From Caenorhabditis remanei (taxonomy: Eukaryota; Nematoda; Chromadorea; Rhabditida; Rhabditidae): a stretch of 64,000 nt of DNA. Every line of letters begins with the position of its first letter. Position 1 is the stretch's first letter. Positions 13,215 to 23,365 of this stretch are shown here, in pieces. Location: contig NC_071332.1 of NCBI RefSeq assembly GCF_010183535.1, forward strand, positions 5,952,001 to 6,016,000, given 5' to 3'. Made by a program: the position numbers and the translations under genes. Below the pieces are notes generated by a model that saw only the letters and a list, made by a program, of their open reading frames with translations, had not been told where the DNA came from and searched no databases.

Positions 13215-13345
13215 GTGCCACTTCGAGAGATTTCAGAGAAATCTGACACTCTAGCTTCTCTGCGCTTTCTCTTTCTAATCAGTCCAGGTATTCAACTTTG
13301 AAGACAGTGATCTCTAAAACTATGAAAGCTATCAAAAACTACCGA
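13215..13345. repeat. Dispersed hairpin repeat family 1, partial copy
   Basis: Contains an imperfect palindrome (AGAGAAATCTGACACTCTAG then CTTCTCTGCGCTTTCTC) followed by the core CTAAAACTATGAAAGCTATC and AAAAACTACC. Both parts recur together in egl-3 and transporter introns. Confidence 0.55.
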
Positions 13346-13355
13346 AAAGAAGATC

Positions 13356-13862
13356 TAGATCAGAGCTGTGCGGAATTCCTTCCTTCGACTTCCTTCTTCC
13401 TTCTTCCGGGCCTTTTTTCACTTCCGTCTTCCTTCTTCCCTCTTCCTTTTTAAAAATTTCACTTCCTTCTTCCTTCTTCCTTCTTCCTTTTCAAAAATTT
13501 CATTTCCTTCTTTCTTGTTCCCTCTTCCGTTGAAAAGTTTACTAAAATTTTGTAATTGTCGACGGAATTTTGGCGGAATTTTGGTGGTTTTTGACAAAAT
13601 TTTGTATGAAACAACATCAAAATTCGTTTTCAGAGATGACTAGAAAAAAGTTTCCTCAAACTTGTCATTTTCAAAATTAACTTCCGACTTCCCGGTTCGG
13701 AACCCAACTCTTTCTTCCTTCCTTCTTCCTTCCTTCTTCCTTCTTCCGGGCTTTTTTCACTTTTTCTTCCTTCTTCCTTCTTCCGTTTTGAAAAATTTAT
13801 TTCCTTCTTCCTTCTTCCTTCTTCCCTTTTCAAAAATTTTACTTCCGCACAGCTCTGATCTA
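13356..13862. mobile_element. TTCC-rich element with short terminal inverted repeats
   Basis: About 505 bp bounded by exact inverted repeats. The left end reads TAGATCAGAGCTGTGCGGAA and the right end TTCCGCACAGCTCTGATCTA, each bordered by TA, which could be a target-site duplication. The interior has two arms of near-pure pyrimidine TTCC/TTC repeats on the same strand, each with a GGGCTTTTTTCAC-type spacer, separated by about 150 bp of mixed sequence. It has no coding capacity, so it would be a non-autonomous (MITE-like) element whose interior expanded as a minisatellite. The ends and internal repeats are seen; mobility is inferred. Confidence 0.65.
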
Positions 13863-14886
13863 GATATTATCTGCAATCTCGTTGATTTTCAAAGCGTTTT
13901 GGCATGTTTTGGTATTCCGGCAGACTATTAAAGTTCGATAATTTCAGGTGCAATGTACTATTTTTAGAAAAACATTTTTCTGGAAATTTCGATTTGTTGT
14001 TAGAAAAGTTATATGGAAATGATTTCTAAAACAGTAAGTCTACATGTCAAGGAGACGCAGAGAAACGAGACACTCTCTTTCTCTGCACTCTGTACTCCAT
14101 AGGAATAGGCAAATCATCTGAGAAGACGTCTATTTAAAAAATAACGAGGAAGCTACCAAAAAGCTCTCAGCTTTAAAAAGGAAGAATTCAAAATTCAAAA
14201 CAATTAAGTCATCCTTAACATCATGACACATTCTCCAATGCGACAAATTTGATGTCCCGTTAGCCCAGAACTGAATTTATTGATTTTTTTCTAAATTCTG
14301 AAGCAAGTTGCTACCTGCTATCGGAGCTTCTAGAAAATTGTTACATTTGTCATCGTTTTGCATCCCCCCAAATAATAATTTATTACATAATTTGTGTCCT
14401 CTGATTACACAGTTCCTGATAACTACTCCTCCCGCCTCTCGAAAAAGTATTTCATGTCCCCGTGCCCTTCTCGGTCCAGTGCCCTCCTCTTATCACTTCC
14501 CTTTTCCACCACTCTCCCACGTGGTGTCATCGATTCAATGACCCTCGGAGAATCTTCCGCAACTCTGAATAATTCTGCGTCTCCTCGATTCGAATACTCT
14601 TTTCAGTAGCTGGTTTGATGCCAATGTTTGATAAGAAAGTCGTTAATAAGAGCATGGTTTACAAGAGGTTTATCACCTTCTTTTTTCTTCTTCTCTTCTA
14701 CTCCACCTTCTTTTTTTTCTTTTCGAAATGTTTCTTTGCAGGCATTCAATGCTTCTGTTTTTGTTTATACTACACAGACCCCTCTGATTCATCTCAAATC
14801 GATTGAATGTTTATACTATCTTCTTTTGATTCCATCCATTTCGTTCCATTCCATTCTTCAAAAACAATTCCAGCTGCCTCTTCATA
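13863..14886. other. Intergenic stretch upstream of the phosphodiesterase gene
   Basis: No gene seen. A short imperfect palindrome related to repeat family 1 (CGCAGAGAAACGAGACACTC ... TCTCTGCACTCTG) lies at about 14050-14092. Pyrimidine-rich DNA covers 14670-14720 and may serve as an acceptor or promoter region. Confidence 0.45.
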
Positions 14887-17442
14887 ATGTGGCCAAACTT
14901 GTTGATGTACCTGCTATTCCTGGCTCTTCCACACAAATCTGCAGCCTATCAAGTCCTTCATCTGGCAGATTTCCATCTAGATATCGAGTACTCTATCAAT
15001 GGAGACAATCAGAAAATGTGTCATGATGATGGGCAAAAGAGGAATAAGACTCTCGGACCATTTGGGGATTATATGTGTGATGCACCAAAGGTGAGTAGGT
15101 TGAATTTTAGAACATAATGATAAACTAGAGATTCAGCCACTTATTCAACATGCTATCGATGAGTCAGCTCGTCTATTCCCAAACCCGGATCTCATCATTT
15201 GGACAGGAGACAACGTGGCACATATTGATGGATACGGATGGGAAGGTACACATTTTCATTAAAACAAATATATGGAAATTGCACATTTTACTGAAACTAG
15301 TATCTTGAAAAACCTCTAAAAGTTGGATAACTGTTTCATGTTTCTGCAGAAGTCTGCAAAAGAGATACTGTAACGGTGTCCCAAATGTGTGTGCTTCCCA
15401 ATTTTGAAATAGAATAAATAGAATAAATCAAATCTAGATCTGCATTTTCAACTTTTTCATAGATTTCCTAGTTTTTGAGATATACAACTTTGAAAATCAG
15501 TAGCTGAAATTGTGAGAGACAGAGAGTCTAGATTGTCTGACCTTTCTGAAACGTTTTGAAGCAGCACATCATGCTAGGCCAGCTCTTCTTATACTAAATT
15601 TCCGTAAAGATTTCAGTCCAAGTTTTCACAGATACACAAAAATAATTTGACTAGATTTGCTCTAATTGGTTCCTATAACCAGTTATGTTATTTAGCTTTG
15701 AAAAGTTCTGAGCAAGTAGATCGAATTTCGACATTCATTTTTGTAGTAAACAACTTTTTGAGATCTCTTCTCTGTGCTCTCACACAATAAAACACAGCAA
15801 AAAGACAACATTCTTGACTATTACTGTGTTCTTTCGTCACATTACTTCCTCTAACTCATGACTGATTCCCCTCTTTTTTTTTCAGTTGTGCTCGACGCGG
15901 TCAATCAAACCACCTCGCTCCTTTTCTCCAGGTAAGCCACTTTCACTTTCTGTCTTCCTTTCTTTTTACTTTTTTCTCCTCCGGTTTCCAAAATTAAAGC
16001 GATTTGTCACTCTAATCCTTTCTCTCTTATCAAAAGTATACATATGTGATGCTTCTTGGTCTTCTTTACGTAATGGTAGGGAGAAAAAATATTTGTGACA
16101 GTCAGAAACAGGAACCAAAAAAGTTGATAATATAATTATTTCAAAAAGAAATACTTCAGATTCCCAAATCAAACTATTCTCCCAACATTTGGAAACCATG
16201 ACTATGCTCCCTCGAACGGCTTCGAGTCGGATTCAAGTCTCTACACAAAAACTTGGGAATTGTGGAAAGGAAAATTGGGAGATGAGAATAAGGTTTTGTA
16301 TCTAGAAGACTAATTCTGAAACTCAAAATGATAATTTCAGGCCACATTCTTGCAAGGCGGCTACTATAAGTATCGTCTTCCGAATGCCACCGCAGTGGTT
16401 CTCAACACAAATTTATACTACAGTGCTAATAAAGCTTATGTGAATTTCACGAATAAGGCGGATCCAGCAGATCAATTCGCATTTTTGGAGACAGAGTTGG
16501 CGAAAGCTGAGAAATGTCCGAATAGAATTTCTGATAATTGTACTTCACTGGTTCATATCATTGCACATATTGCGCCAGGAGGTAAGTCGGTTACTCGTGG
16601 ATTCTTAAAGAAATGAACAACGTCCTTTTCCAATAAATCACCAACTTCCAGTATTCGAAAAATCGCCTAACATCACTTGGTTCCGCGACGAATACAACGA
16701 ACGATTCCTCAATTTGACTATCCGTTACGCCAACTCTATCGGCTGGATGATCTTCGGACATCACCACACCGACACTTTCCATTTGATCAAAGATCCTCTC
16801 GAGAATGTGGTTCAATTGGCTTATATGTCTCCTGCAGTCACTCCATGGTTCTCGGATCTTCCAGGAGCTGGAGCAAATAATCCGACTTTCAGAGTCTATG
16901 AGACGGATGTGTATAGTAAGATTGAGGATATTAAGTGAGTTTTGAATCCTCAAGTTCTGAAATTCTATGACTCTTGACTTCAGAACCTACTACATAAATC
17001 TCGACGAGCTCAATAAGAACGCATCAACGCCATTCGTCTTTGAGTACTCCTTCAAAGACGTTTATGGAATCACTGGGTTCGGGTTAACTCGAAATTCTTT
17101 AAAAATCCACTTTAAAATTTCAGAGATATCACACCAAGTACCATGTCAGATGTTCTTGAGAAAATGAAAACTGACGACAAACTGTTTATGAAATATATCG
17201 ATTATAATACTGCATACTGGAATCCAGTGATGCCGGTGCAAGAATATAGGTGAGCAAACGCGCTCCAGAGCTAGATTTTCATGTGAAACATTTTCAGAGG
17301 CGCCCAACTGTGCTCCATGGAATACGCCGACTATCCACGCTACTACAGCTGTCTCTCAAAGTACACAAAGTCCTCGGATAGTTCTTTGAAACTACCAATT
17401 TTCTCACTTCTCGCAATTCTTTATACTGAATTTTTGTTGTAA
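14887..17442 (+). CDS. Acid sphingomyelinase-like phosphodiesterase (SMPDL3-like)
   Basis: Nine exons (14887-15090, 15137-15245, 15886-15931, 16160-16292, 16341-16581, 16652-16934, 16984-17076, 17124-17249, 17298-17442) give 459 residues. A signal peptide (MWPNLLMYLLFLALPHKSAA) leads into a calcineurin-like metallophosphoesterase domain. All metal-binding motifs are visible: LADFHLD, WTGDNVAH, FGNHD, HIIAHIAPG and GHHHTDTFH. Several N-x-S/T sites suit an extracellular or lysosomal glycoprotein. The enzyme family hydrolyses phosphodiester or nucleotide substrates; true sphingomyelinases also carry a saposin domain, which is absent here, so an SMPDL3-type role is more likely. The C-terminus ends in a hydrophobic run (LPIFSLLAILYTEFLL), suggesting a GPI-anchor signal. 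Intron 2 is long (about 640 bp) and holds repeat-family-1 fragments. Confidence 0.88.
15460..15785 (-). repeat. Dispersed hairpin repeat family 1 fragments in intron 2
   Basis: Two minus-oriented arms of the repeat core: CTAGTTTTTGAGATATAC near 15470 and GTAAACAACTTTTTGAGATC near 15747. Each lies next to a GAGAGACAGAGAG or TCTCTGTGCTCTCAC palindrome-type block. Confidence 0.5.
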
Positions 17443-17589
17443 ATTATCTACTTATCATATCTATAGGTGATCTGGTAAGTGCGCTCTAATGACAACTCTT
17501 CAATGTTTTAATCAATAGAGCGTACTTTTCAGTCTCCCAATTCCCTGTTTTTTTGCACGGGTTGCTCCACTTCTCTTACTAAAAAAACA

Positions 17590-17690
17590 AAGTATCATGG
17601 TCACTTGCCCTGGTTTTCGGGCTATGGCCGTGCCGGTGTCCGGCCTGTCCCAGCCTGTAAATAACCATGCAAACCGACCGAAATCCTGAC
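17590..17690 (+). other. GC-rich structured island with a 30-codon ORF (ncRNA or uORF candidate)
   Basis: This stretch is far richer in G+C than its surroundings. A potential closing stem pairs CATGGT (about 17597) with ACCATG (about 17664). Inside lie hairpins GCCC..GGGC and GGCCG..CGGCC. The same bases from the ATG at 17597 read as a 30-codon open frame ending TGA at about 17688, with G/C-biased third positions. It lies about 100 bp before the RRM gene start, so it could be an upstream ORF or a structured leader, or an independent small RNA gene. No known RNA family recognised. Confidence 0.35.
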
Positions 17691-17786
17691 TCCGATGGCA
17701 TCAATTAATTCATTTCTTTTCTCGCATTTTTCCTTCACGGTCAAAAATAAACGTTTCTCTCGATTTCATTTCTCGATTTCTCCCCG

Positions 17787-19460
17787 ATGGCAGTAAGCCG
17801 CAAGAACTCATCAACAATCTACTCAGGTTTATTTTTTTTTCATTTTCAAAAAAACAAATTTCAGTTTTAAAAAAAGAAAAAAGAAAATTCCAGAGCACCC
17901 GACTAGTAAGAACTCATCACATTATTATCAGAAGAAGAAAGAGAAAAAGGATCCGAGAAATGCGGTTATCATTAATTTTTCACAAGGCGAGAAGGTTACT
18001 GTAGAGGATGTGAAAAGGGAATTGGCCAAGTTAGTTTCAGGTTTTAATCTTCTATTCCAAAGCTCCGCCCACTTTCAGATACGGATCAGTTCGTTCCGTT
18101 CAATTGTGCACAATGGATTCATGTCAGGCATTTGTCACGTTTCAAAAGTCATCTGAATTCTCAGCTCGAAAAATTGTGTCAAAACTTTTGAAATTAACCA
18201 GTGGAATCCTATTTGTCAAACAGTTCATTTGGACGATTTGTAGACCAGAAGAATGGAAAAAGTGTATGGAGCATCCTGCGGAATCCACGAATTTGGCTGG
18301 GAAAGGAGTAACGGTGGACGAGTTGAACAGCATTTTCACGAATTTCGTGCAGCACAACTCTTCGGTGAGTTTTCTCTATGAGATCTGAAGTCGTGGGGAT
18401 TCCGAATCTGTTTTCAGATTTTGTCTAGAGTGAAAATGAGCCGAGTTATACTTCTCACCTTTGTGGCTATCTATCTCTGCCAACTTTTACGTTGGGAAAC
18501 ATTTAAAAGCAGATTCTGAATCCCCACGTCTTCAGCTTTTCATTCATATTTCCTTATCTCAAAAAGATTATTTCCAGATGTCTCAAACCTCGATTTTCTC
18601 CGATTCCACTCAATCGTTCTCCTCATTTTCCTCACTTTCCCTCTCCAGATCATACAGTTCATCTTCTTCACCAAACGCCGATAGTTGTGATTCTTCAGTG
18701 ACAATCACTCCTTTTTCGTTTTACCCTGCTCAGAGCACTTCTGGTGTGTTCGACATTTTTTGGGTTTTGTTATCAGAAGGGATGGGGTGCGGTTGGCGCG
18801 TGAAAGGGAATCGCGGGAGAAAGAGAAAACATGTTTTAAAAAGTTGGAGGGACGTGACCTTTCCTGAATAAAATAATTCTTCGGAATTTCTATTGTAAAT
18901 CGTGCAAGACGCTTCAGAACTATGAAGTTTTGCAACTATACCATCTAGATTGTTCTGAATGAGTCGACAAAATTTTGGCACCGTTCTAGAAAAAAGATAA
19001 TACATGCATAGTTGCAAAACGTTTTAGGGTTGCGAAACTAGGAAAACTTATTTCGAATAAAAATTAGCCGCTTCAAAACAGACAAGGATGGGAACCACTA
19101 CCTTTAGAACAACTTAGATTGACAGTATTCTCATTAGCTTCACGTTTCGCGGCTCCGTTTGGGTACTGTAGTTTGTCCCTACTGTTTGTACAGACTTAAA
19201 CCAGTTCCCACCATCTGAAATTCTGATTTCCAGGATTCATCAACCTTCCGCCTCCGTACCATACTCTTCCGGACACTGCCTTCTTCCGTCGAACAAGAAT
19301 CATTCCTCCCCCATCGATTCAACCCATCTCGATCACCCAAACCATCATGGATTGTTATATCAAAAGTATCCAAAAAGGGGATTCTCAATTCCATCGACGT
19401 CGTCCGTTATCGATTGGTTCACGGATGGATTTGGAGTGTAATTGGGCTATTTCTTTCTGA
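17787..19460 (+). CDS. RRM-type RNA-binding protein, nematode-specific tail
   Basis: Five exons (17787-17826, 17894-18029, 18079-18364, 18578-18743, 19234-19460) join in frame to 284 residues. After a Lys-rich N-terminus, residues about 33-105 look like a degenerate RNA-recognition motif: NAVIINF as an RNP2-like strand, VEDVKRELAKYGSVRSV as helix 1 and strand 2, and CQAFVTF as the RNP1-like strand. The C-terminal half is Ser-rich (SSFSSLSLSRSYSSSSS) and then Pro/Arg-rich, probably disordered. Exon 1 is only 40 bp, and exon 2 uses the acceptor before AGCACCC rather than an earlier TTTCAG, because only that frame stays open. Specific orthologue not recognised. An inverted repeat of family 2 occupies intron 3. 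Confidence 0.72.
18384..18535 (+). repeat. Dispersed repeat family 2, fold-back copy in an intron
   Basis: The ends are near-perfect inverted repeats: GAAGTCGTGGGGATTCCGAA at the left, TTCTGAATCCCCACGTCTTC at the right. The left part continues TTTTCAGATTTTGTCTAGAG and TGAAAATGAGCC, as in other copies. Confidence 0.65.
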
Positions 19461-19555
19461 TTCTAATTCTCTCTCTCTCTCTCACTTTTTATTGAACTCA
19501 TCATGTTTCTGTTTTCTAAGTTTGAAGACATGTTCCGATAAATAACACCGATATT

Positions 19556-20383
19556 TTATTTTCTGTTTTCATTTAAATATAGATTCAAAGCAGCTTGGAA
19601 TTTAGTTAAGAAGTTGATAAGGGCATTGCTGATCTCCGTGTTGTGCTCTCGAAGTACTGTAATTATTTATTGATTGACACTGTCAGAAAATGCGCTCTAC
19701 TTACATTTCTCAAAACTTTGAATTTGCTCGAAATTCAAATAATTCACTGGATCAGCTTGTCGCGAGAAGCGTTGCATTGGGAACTCATCGTTTTCAAAGA
19801 CCTGAATACACTTAATTTAGTTTTGTTTTCCATTGAAAAGAAACCTCGCTCAATCGAAATTTCAGACTTACTTTCAGAACTCTCATCGCCAACTCATCCG
19901 GTCTCTTCCCCTCTCTCACCGGTGCCCGAAACTTCTTTTTCCCATCAAAAAGAGTCGAACACATTCTGAAATTCTCGCATATCTTCTCAGCGGGTGTCCA
20001 ATTCAAATAGATTCCAGCAACTTCAACGGCTCCATTACAGACCAAATCATTCTTCAGAAATGTGTTACATGTCTTCTTTTCTGCCTGAAAGAAGCGGAAG
20101 TTGTAACATTTTGTTCTGACGACATACTTCTTTGACAGTTGGTGATTTGTTCGTGTTTTTGACAGCAGTTGCAGCGAAAATGCACGGTTGACATAGTTGG
20201 TGAATTGGGTTCTGTAAATAAGGTTAGAAATGCAAAGAAAATTATTGTGACTAGGCCGAGCAATGAACTCGAGAACTTCAGATGCCCAAAACAGTTAAAA
20301 AACTATACCAAATCTAGCTTCAATTGCTCCATCTGAGCCTCCACCGCCACAATAAAGAGGACAATATTCAGAGAGGATCTCAT
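19556..20383 (-). CDS. Secreted saposin-like (SapB) domain protein
   Basis: Five complement exons (20309-20383, 20128-20211, 19872-20084, 19705-19801, 19556-19656) give 189 residues. Residues 1-16 are a hydrophobic signal peptide (MRSSLNIVLFIVAVEA). A single saposin B domain follows, opening LCQPCIF, with further cysteines in VKEAEKKTCNTFL, LVCNGAVEVAG, EKICENF and MCSTL. This is the CxxC ... C ... C ... C ... C pattern of three disulphides. Saposin-like worm proteins (spp family) bind lipids or form membrane pores and are often intestinal antimicrobials. About 90 residues with no recognised motif follow the domain, unusual for the shortest spp proteins. The 43-bp intron after VKE (20085-20127) is needed to complete the cysteine pattern. 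The exact spp paralogue is not assigned. Confidence 0.75.
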
Positions 20384-21507
20384 TTTTCAGATATTCTCCT
20401 AAATTTTTTCACCTTTTTATACTCCTTTATCGACCTTTACTCCATAATATTTTTACATGTTCCTGCTTGTTTTCACTGTTTTTACATTGTCTGCTATGAG
20501 GTGGCATCTGTACAAACATCACGTTTTTAAAATAATTTCCAAAAAAAGTGCATCGGTGTCAGTATCAGTTTGAAAGTAAAGATGGTGAGACTTAAAGGAA
20601 TTGATAGAACAATTCATGATTGTCTGAATCATGGAGACTGGTTGAATCGATAGTGGAGTGATCTAAAAATGGTGGTCATTAACATGGTCACAAACATTTC
20701 TTATAACACAACAAATATTTTCTAAAAATTACTGTGGCTACAGTAACTCAAAATCGAAAAAAAGACGCTGAAATGGAAGCGTTTGCCCATACTTTGAAAG
20801 TGACAACTCTGATACCTCAATACAATAGTTGAAACATTTGAGTTAAGTTTCAGTTTCAGTTCGAATCAAAATTCGTTTTCTTTTCAATGTTCTATTTGCA
20901 TTTTTAGAACGATTAAAAATTCCCACCGATTTGGTTGGAAAAGATAATAAAACACAGATGTTTTGAAACTGGGACTAACAATAATTCATTTGATTAAATA
21001 AGCTGGTTTCGTGATTGCTCAGATTTCTAAATCGGCTCTTCTGGTTTAAGTTTTCAAGAAAGCAAATCAATTATTCGGAAGATATTGGGTAGTTATAGCA
21101 GTTTTCGCTTTCTCTGATTTACACGTGGATTGAAATTCCTACACATCCGGAAAGTCAGTGAAACATGAATTTGAAAAGAAATGGCTAGCTCTTCCAGTTC
21201 GGTAGAGAAATGATAATAGTGGGTTTCTTGTTCAAAATGTTTTGGATTTCCTGAAAAAGATTACGAAAACTGTATCTGACGTGATCCTTTTTCTCAAATG
21301 CTCGTTTACTCCACACGAATAGTTTTCCATTCTTGAACGTGACATGAGCCGCTCTACTTTAAATATACAACCATTAATTCCGTTTTGTGAAATTCACTTT
21401 TATTTTTTACAAGGGGTGCATCACTTCTCCCATTCCTTTTCGAGTGAGTTTTTCCTGGCTAAAAACTAAATTATAACATGTTTTCAGATAACAGAATATT
21501 GCAACAA
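20384..21507. other. Divergent promoter region between the saposin-like and F-box A genes
   Basis: No gene seen. It is AT-rich. A likely 5' UTR intron or trans-splice acceptor (CATGTTTTCAG) ends at 21487, just before the F-box A start codon. Confidence 0.45.
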
Positions 21508-22773
21508 ATGACTTCATTCGAACCAGAACAAGTTGATGTCGGGCTCATGCAAACAGGACTTCTGACCATGCCGGACTTGGTGGAAAGAAGGATCCTCGAC
21601 AACGTTGGATTCCTTGCTCTGTAAGTTTGGTCTCTCCAATTTCTGCAGATTGAGCGAAAGCTATCAAAAATGAGATCAAATAAGCTTGTATCATTTTACA
21701 GCATCCAACTTCGAAAAGTGTGTCGCTATCTCCGTGACCGTATTGAAAAAGTGAACCCGGATTATGGAGTGGAGTCAATCTACTTGGCATACTATCGATC
21801 CTCCATTAGAACCTATATAGATTCAACGGACGGTTCAAAAATTAAATTAATATTGGCAAAATGTGGAGACGATACACTAATACAATGGGATAAACGAGAT
21901 GCTCGAAAGACAATGTTGATTAAGAATGAGGAAATCGGAGCATCGTTCTGGAAGATATTGGAGCCTATTTTTGTGAACCAGAAGACACCATTGACTTCGT
22001 TCACTCTCGAAGAAAGTTACTTTAATGTATTCCAAGACACACAATTTGATGAGTACTTCAATGACACCACCGGAGATACAATTTGCTCTAAGTGTGGTCA
22101 TCAACTTGAGAAAGACGGCCACGGAGTATTCCATCTTCGTAAATTGAACAAAGATACACGTCATGCAAGAATCGAAGAGCATCTCGAACGCCTCAGATGT
22201 ATGATGGGATCAAGAAAAAAACTCCTAGAAGTAGATAACCTGATACTGGACGGGATCAAACAAGAGCAGCTCTATATAATGTCTACATACATCAATATGA
22301 AAAAGGTGAAGACAATCGATATTGAGGACTTTCGGTCTGAGGAACGAAATATCCGTTTCGATTTGAAAGGACTGGATTCTATTGAGACACTGAGTTTATT
22401 TGGACCTTACCTGGCGGCGCCTATTCACCCCTTTAACTCCATTCGATCAATTCACTGTGCTGTGGCCACCATCGATCCAAACTTAATAATGGAACTGAAA
22501 AAGGTGGTGTTAATAGGCAAAAACGGTTTCTTCATTTATACTTTCCAGGTAATCTCAACATCCCCGTCCCTCCAGGATTATGGGCTTTCATATGATACAA
22601 TTAATGAGGAAGAGGAGATGTACAGGAGACTTGGACCCGACACAACTGGCGAATGGTTTTACTCGTTGAAAGGCACCAATATGATTCTATGCATCAGTAA
22701 CAACGATGATTGTTTTATCAGATTCCAGAAGATCGAAAAATCAAAACTACCTGTAAATGCAATTATTCAGTGA
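21508..22773 (+). CDS. F-box A family protein (F-box plus FTH/DUF38 domain)
   Basis: Exon 1 (21508-21620) joins exon 2 from 21702. A 45-bp intron (22504-22548) with good GT/TTCCAG ends is inferred because removing it restores the family string ELKKVISTSP. The product is about 379 residues. Residues about 17-55 are the F-box (LLTMPDLVERRILDNVGFLALIQLRKVCRYLR). The remainder is the worm FTH-type substrate-binding region, with leucine-rich strands ending DCFIRFQKI. F-box proteins bind SKR/CUL-1 complexes and present targets for ubiquitination. The family is rapidly expanding in Caenorhabditis, so no one-to-one symbol is given. The 45-bp intron is stop-free and in frame; retention would add 15 residues. 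Confidence 0.82.
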
Positions 22774-23365
22774 TCTAATAAATTATAGTTTCTATATCAG
22801 TTTTTTCAAGCATGAAGTTTCAGGTGTTTGAATTAAAAAAGTCAAGAAAATTGAGTCTTTATAAACAATTCGGAATTTAAAGACTTCATACAGACTTCAG
22901 ACAATTTCCACATTATCCTTTTTGCTTTTAGATGGAGATCGTTGCGATGACGATTAGTCTCATCTGCCTTCAGTCGTTTGTTGAAACAGAGTGTACTTGC
23001 TGATAGTCTGAAGGGATCAATTAGTGTTCACTAGATTATCGCATTTCCGCGTTTTTATAATAATTTCAAGCAAAAGTGCATTAAATTCAAAGTCAGTATT
23101 AGTCCGAAATGTAAAGATGGTGAGGAGAAAAATACAAACAATGGGATAAAAGTTAGCAAAGTATCCGGGACCCATAGCAACGGGAAGATAAGAGAGAAGG
23201 GGAAAATGGCATTATAATACAGGTAAATCGGGACGAAAAAAAGAAATAAAAGAAGCAACGGTAAGATTATTGTTGGGTGTTAACATGCTAGATCGAACAG
23301 GAAGACTATTTCACATGAGATACTAAGAAAACTGCATCAAAATGAAAGAACGAGTTGATAATTGC
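22774..23365. other. Convergent 3' region between the F-box A gene and cul-5
   Basis: No gene seen. It holds the 3' UTRs, with AATAAA-like signals near 22777, and AT-rich DNA. Confidence 0.45.

Larger units (their letters stand above)
7211..13355. other. Long gene-poor interval
   Basis: Over 6 kb with no gene I can support. Sequence is AT-rich, and open frames are short, scattered on both strands and unsupported by codon use. It includes two family-2 repeat copies (8277-8345, 11220-11290). Confidence 0.5.

Noticed and set aside
17590..17690. tRNA reading of the GC-rich island
   Set aside because: No B-box (GGTTCGAxTCC) and the hairpins do not form a cloverleaf.
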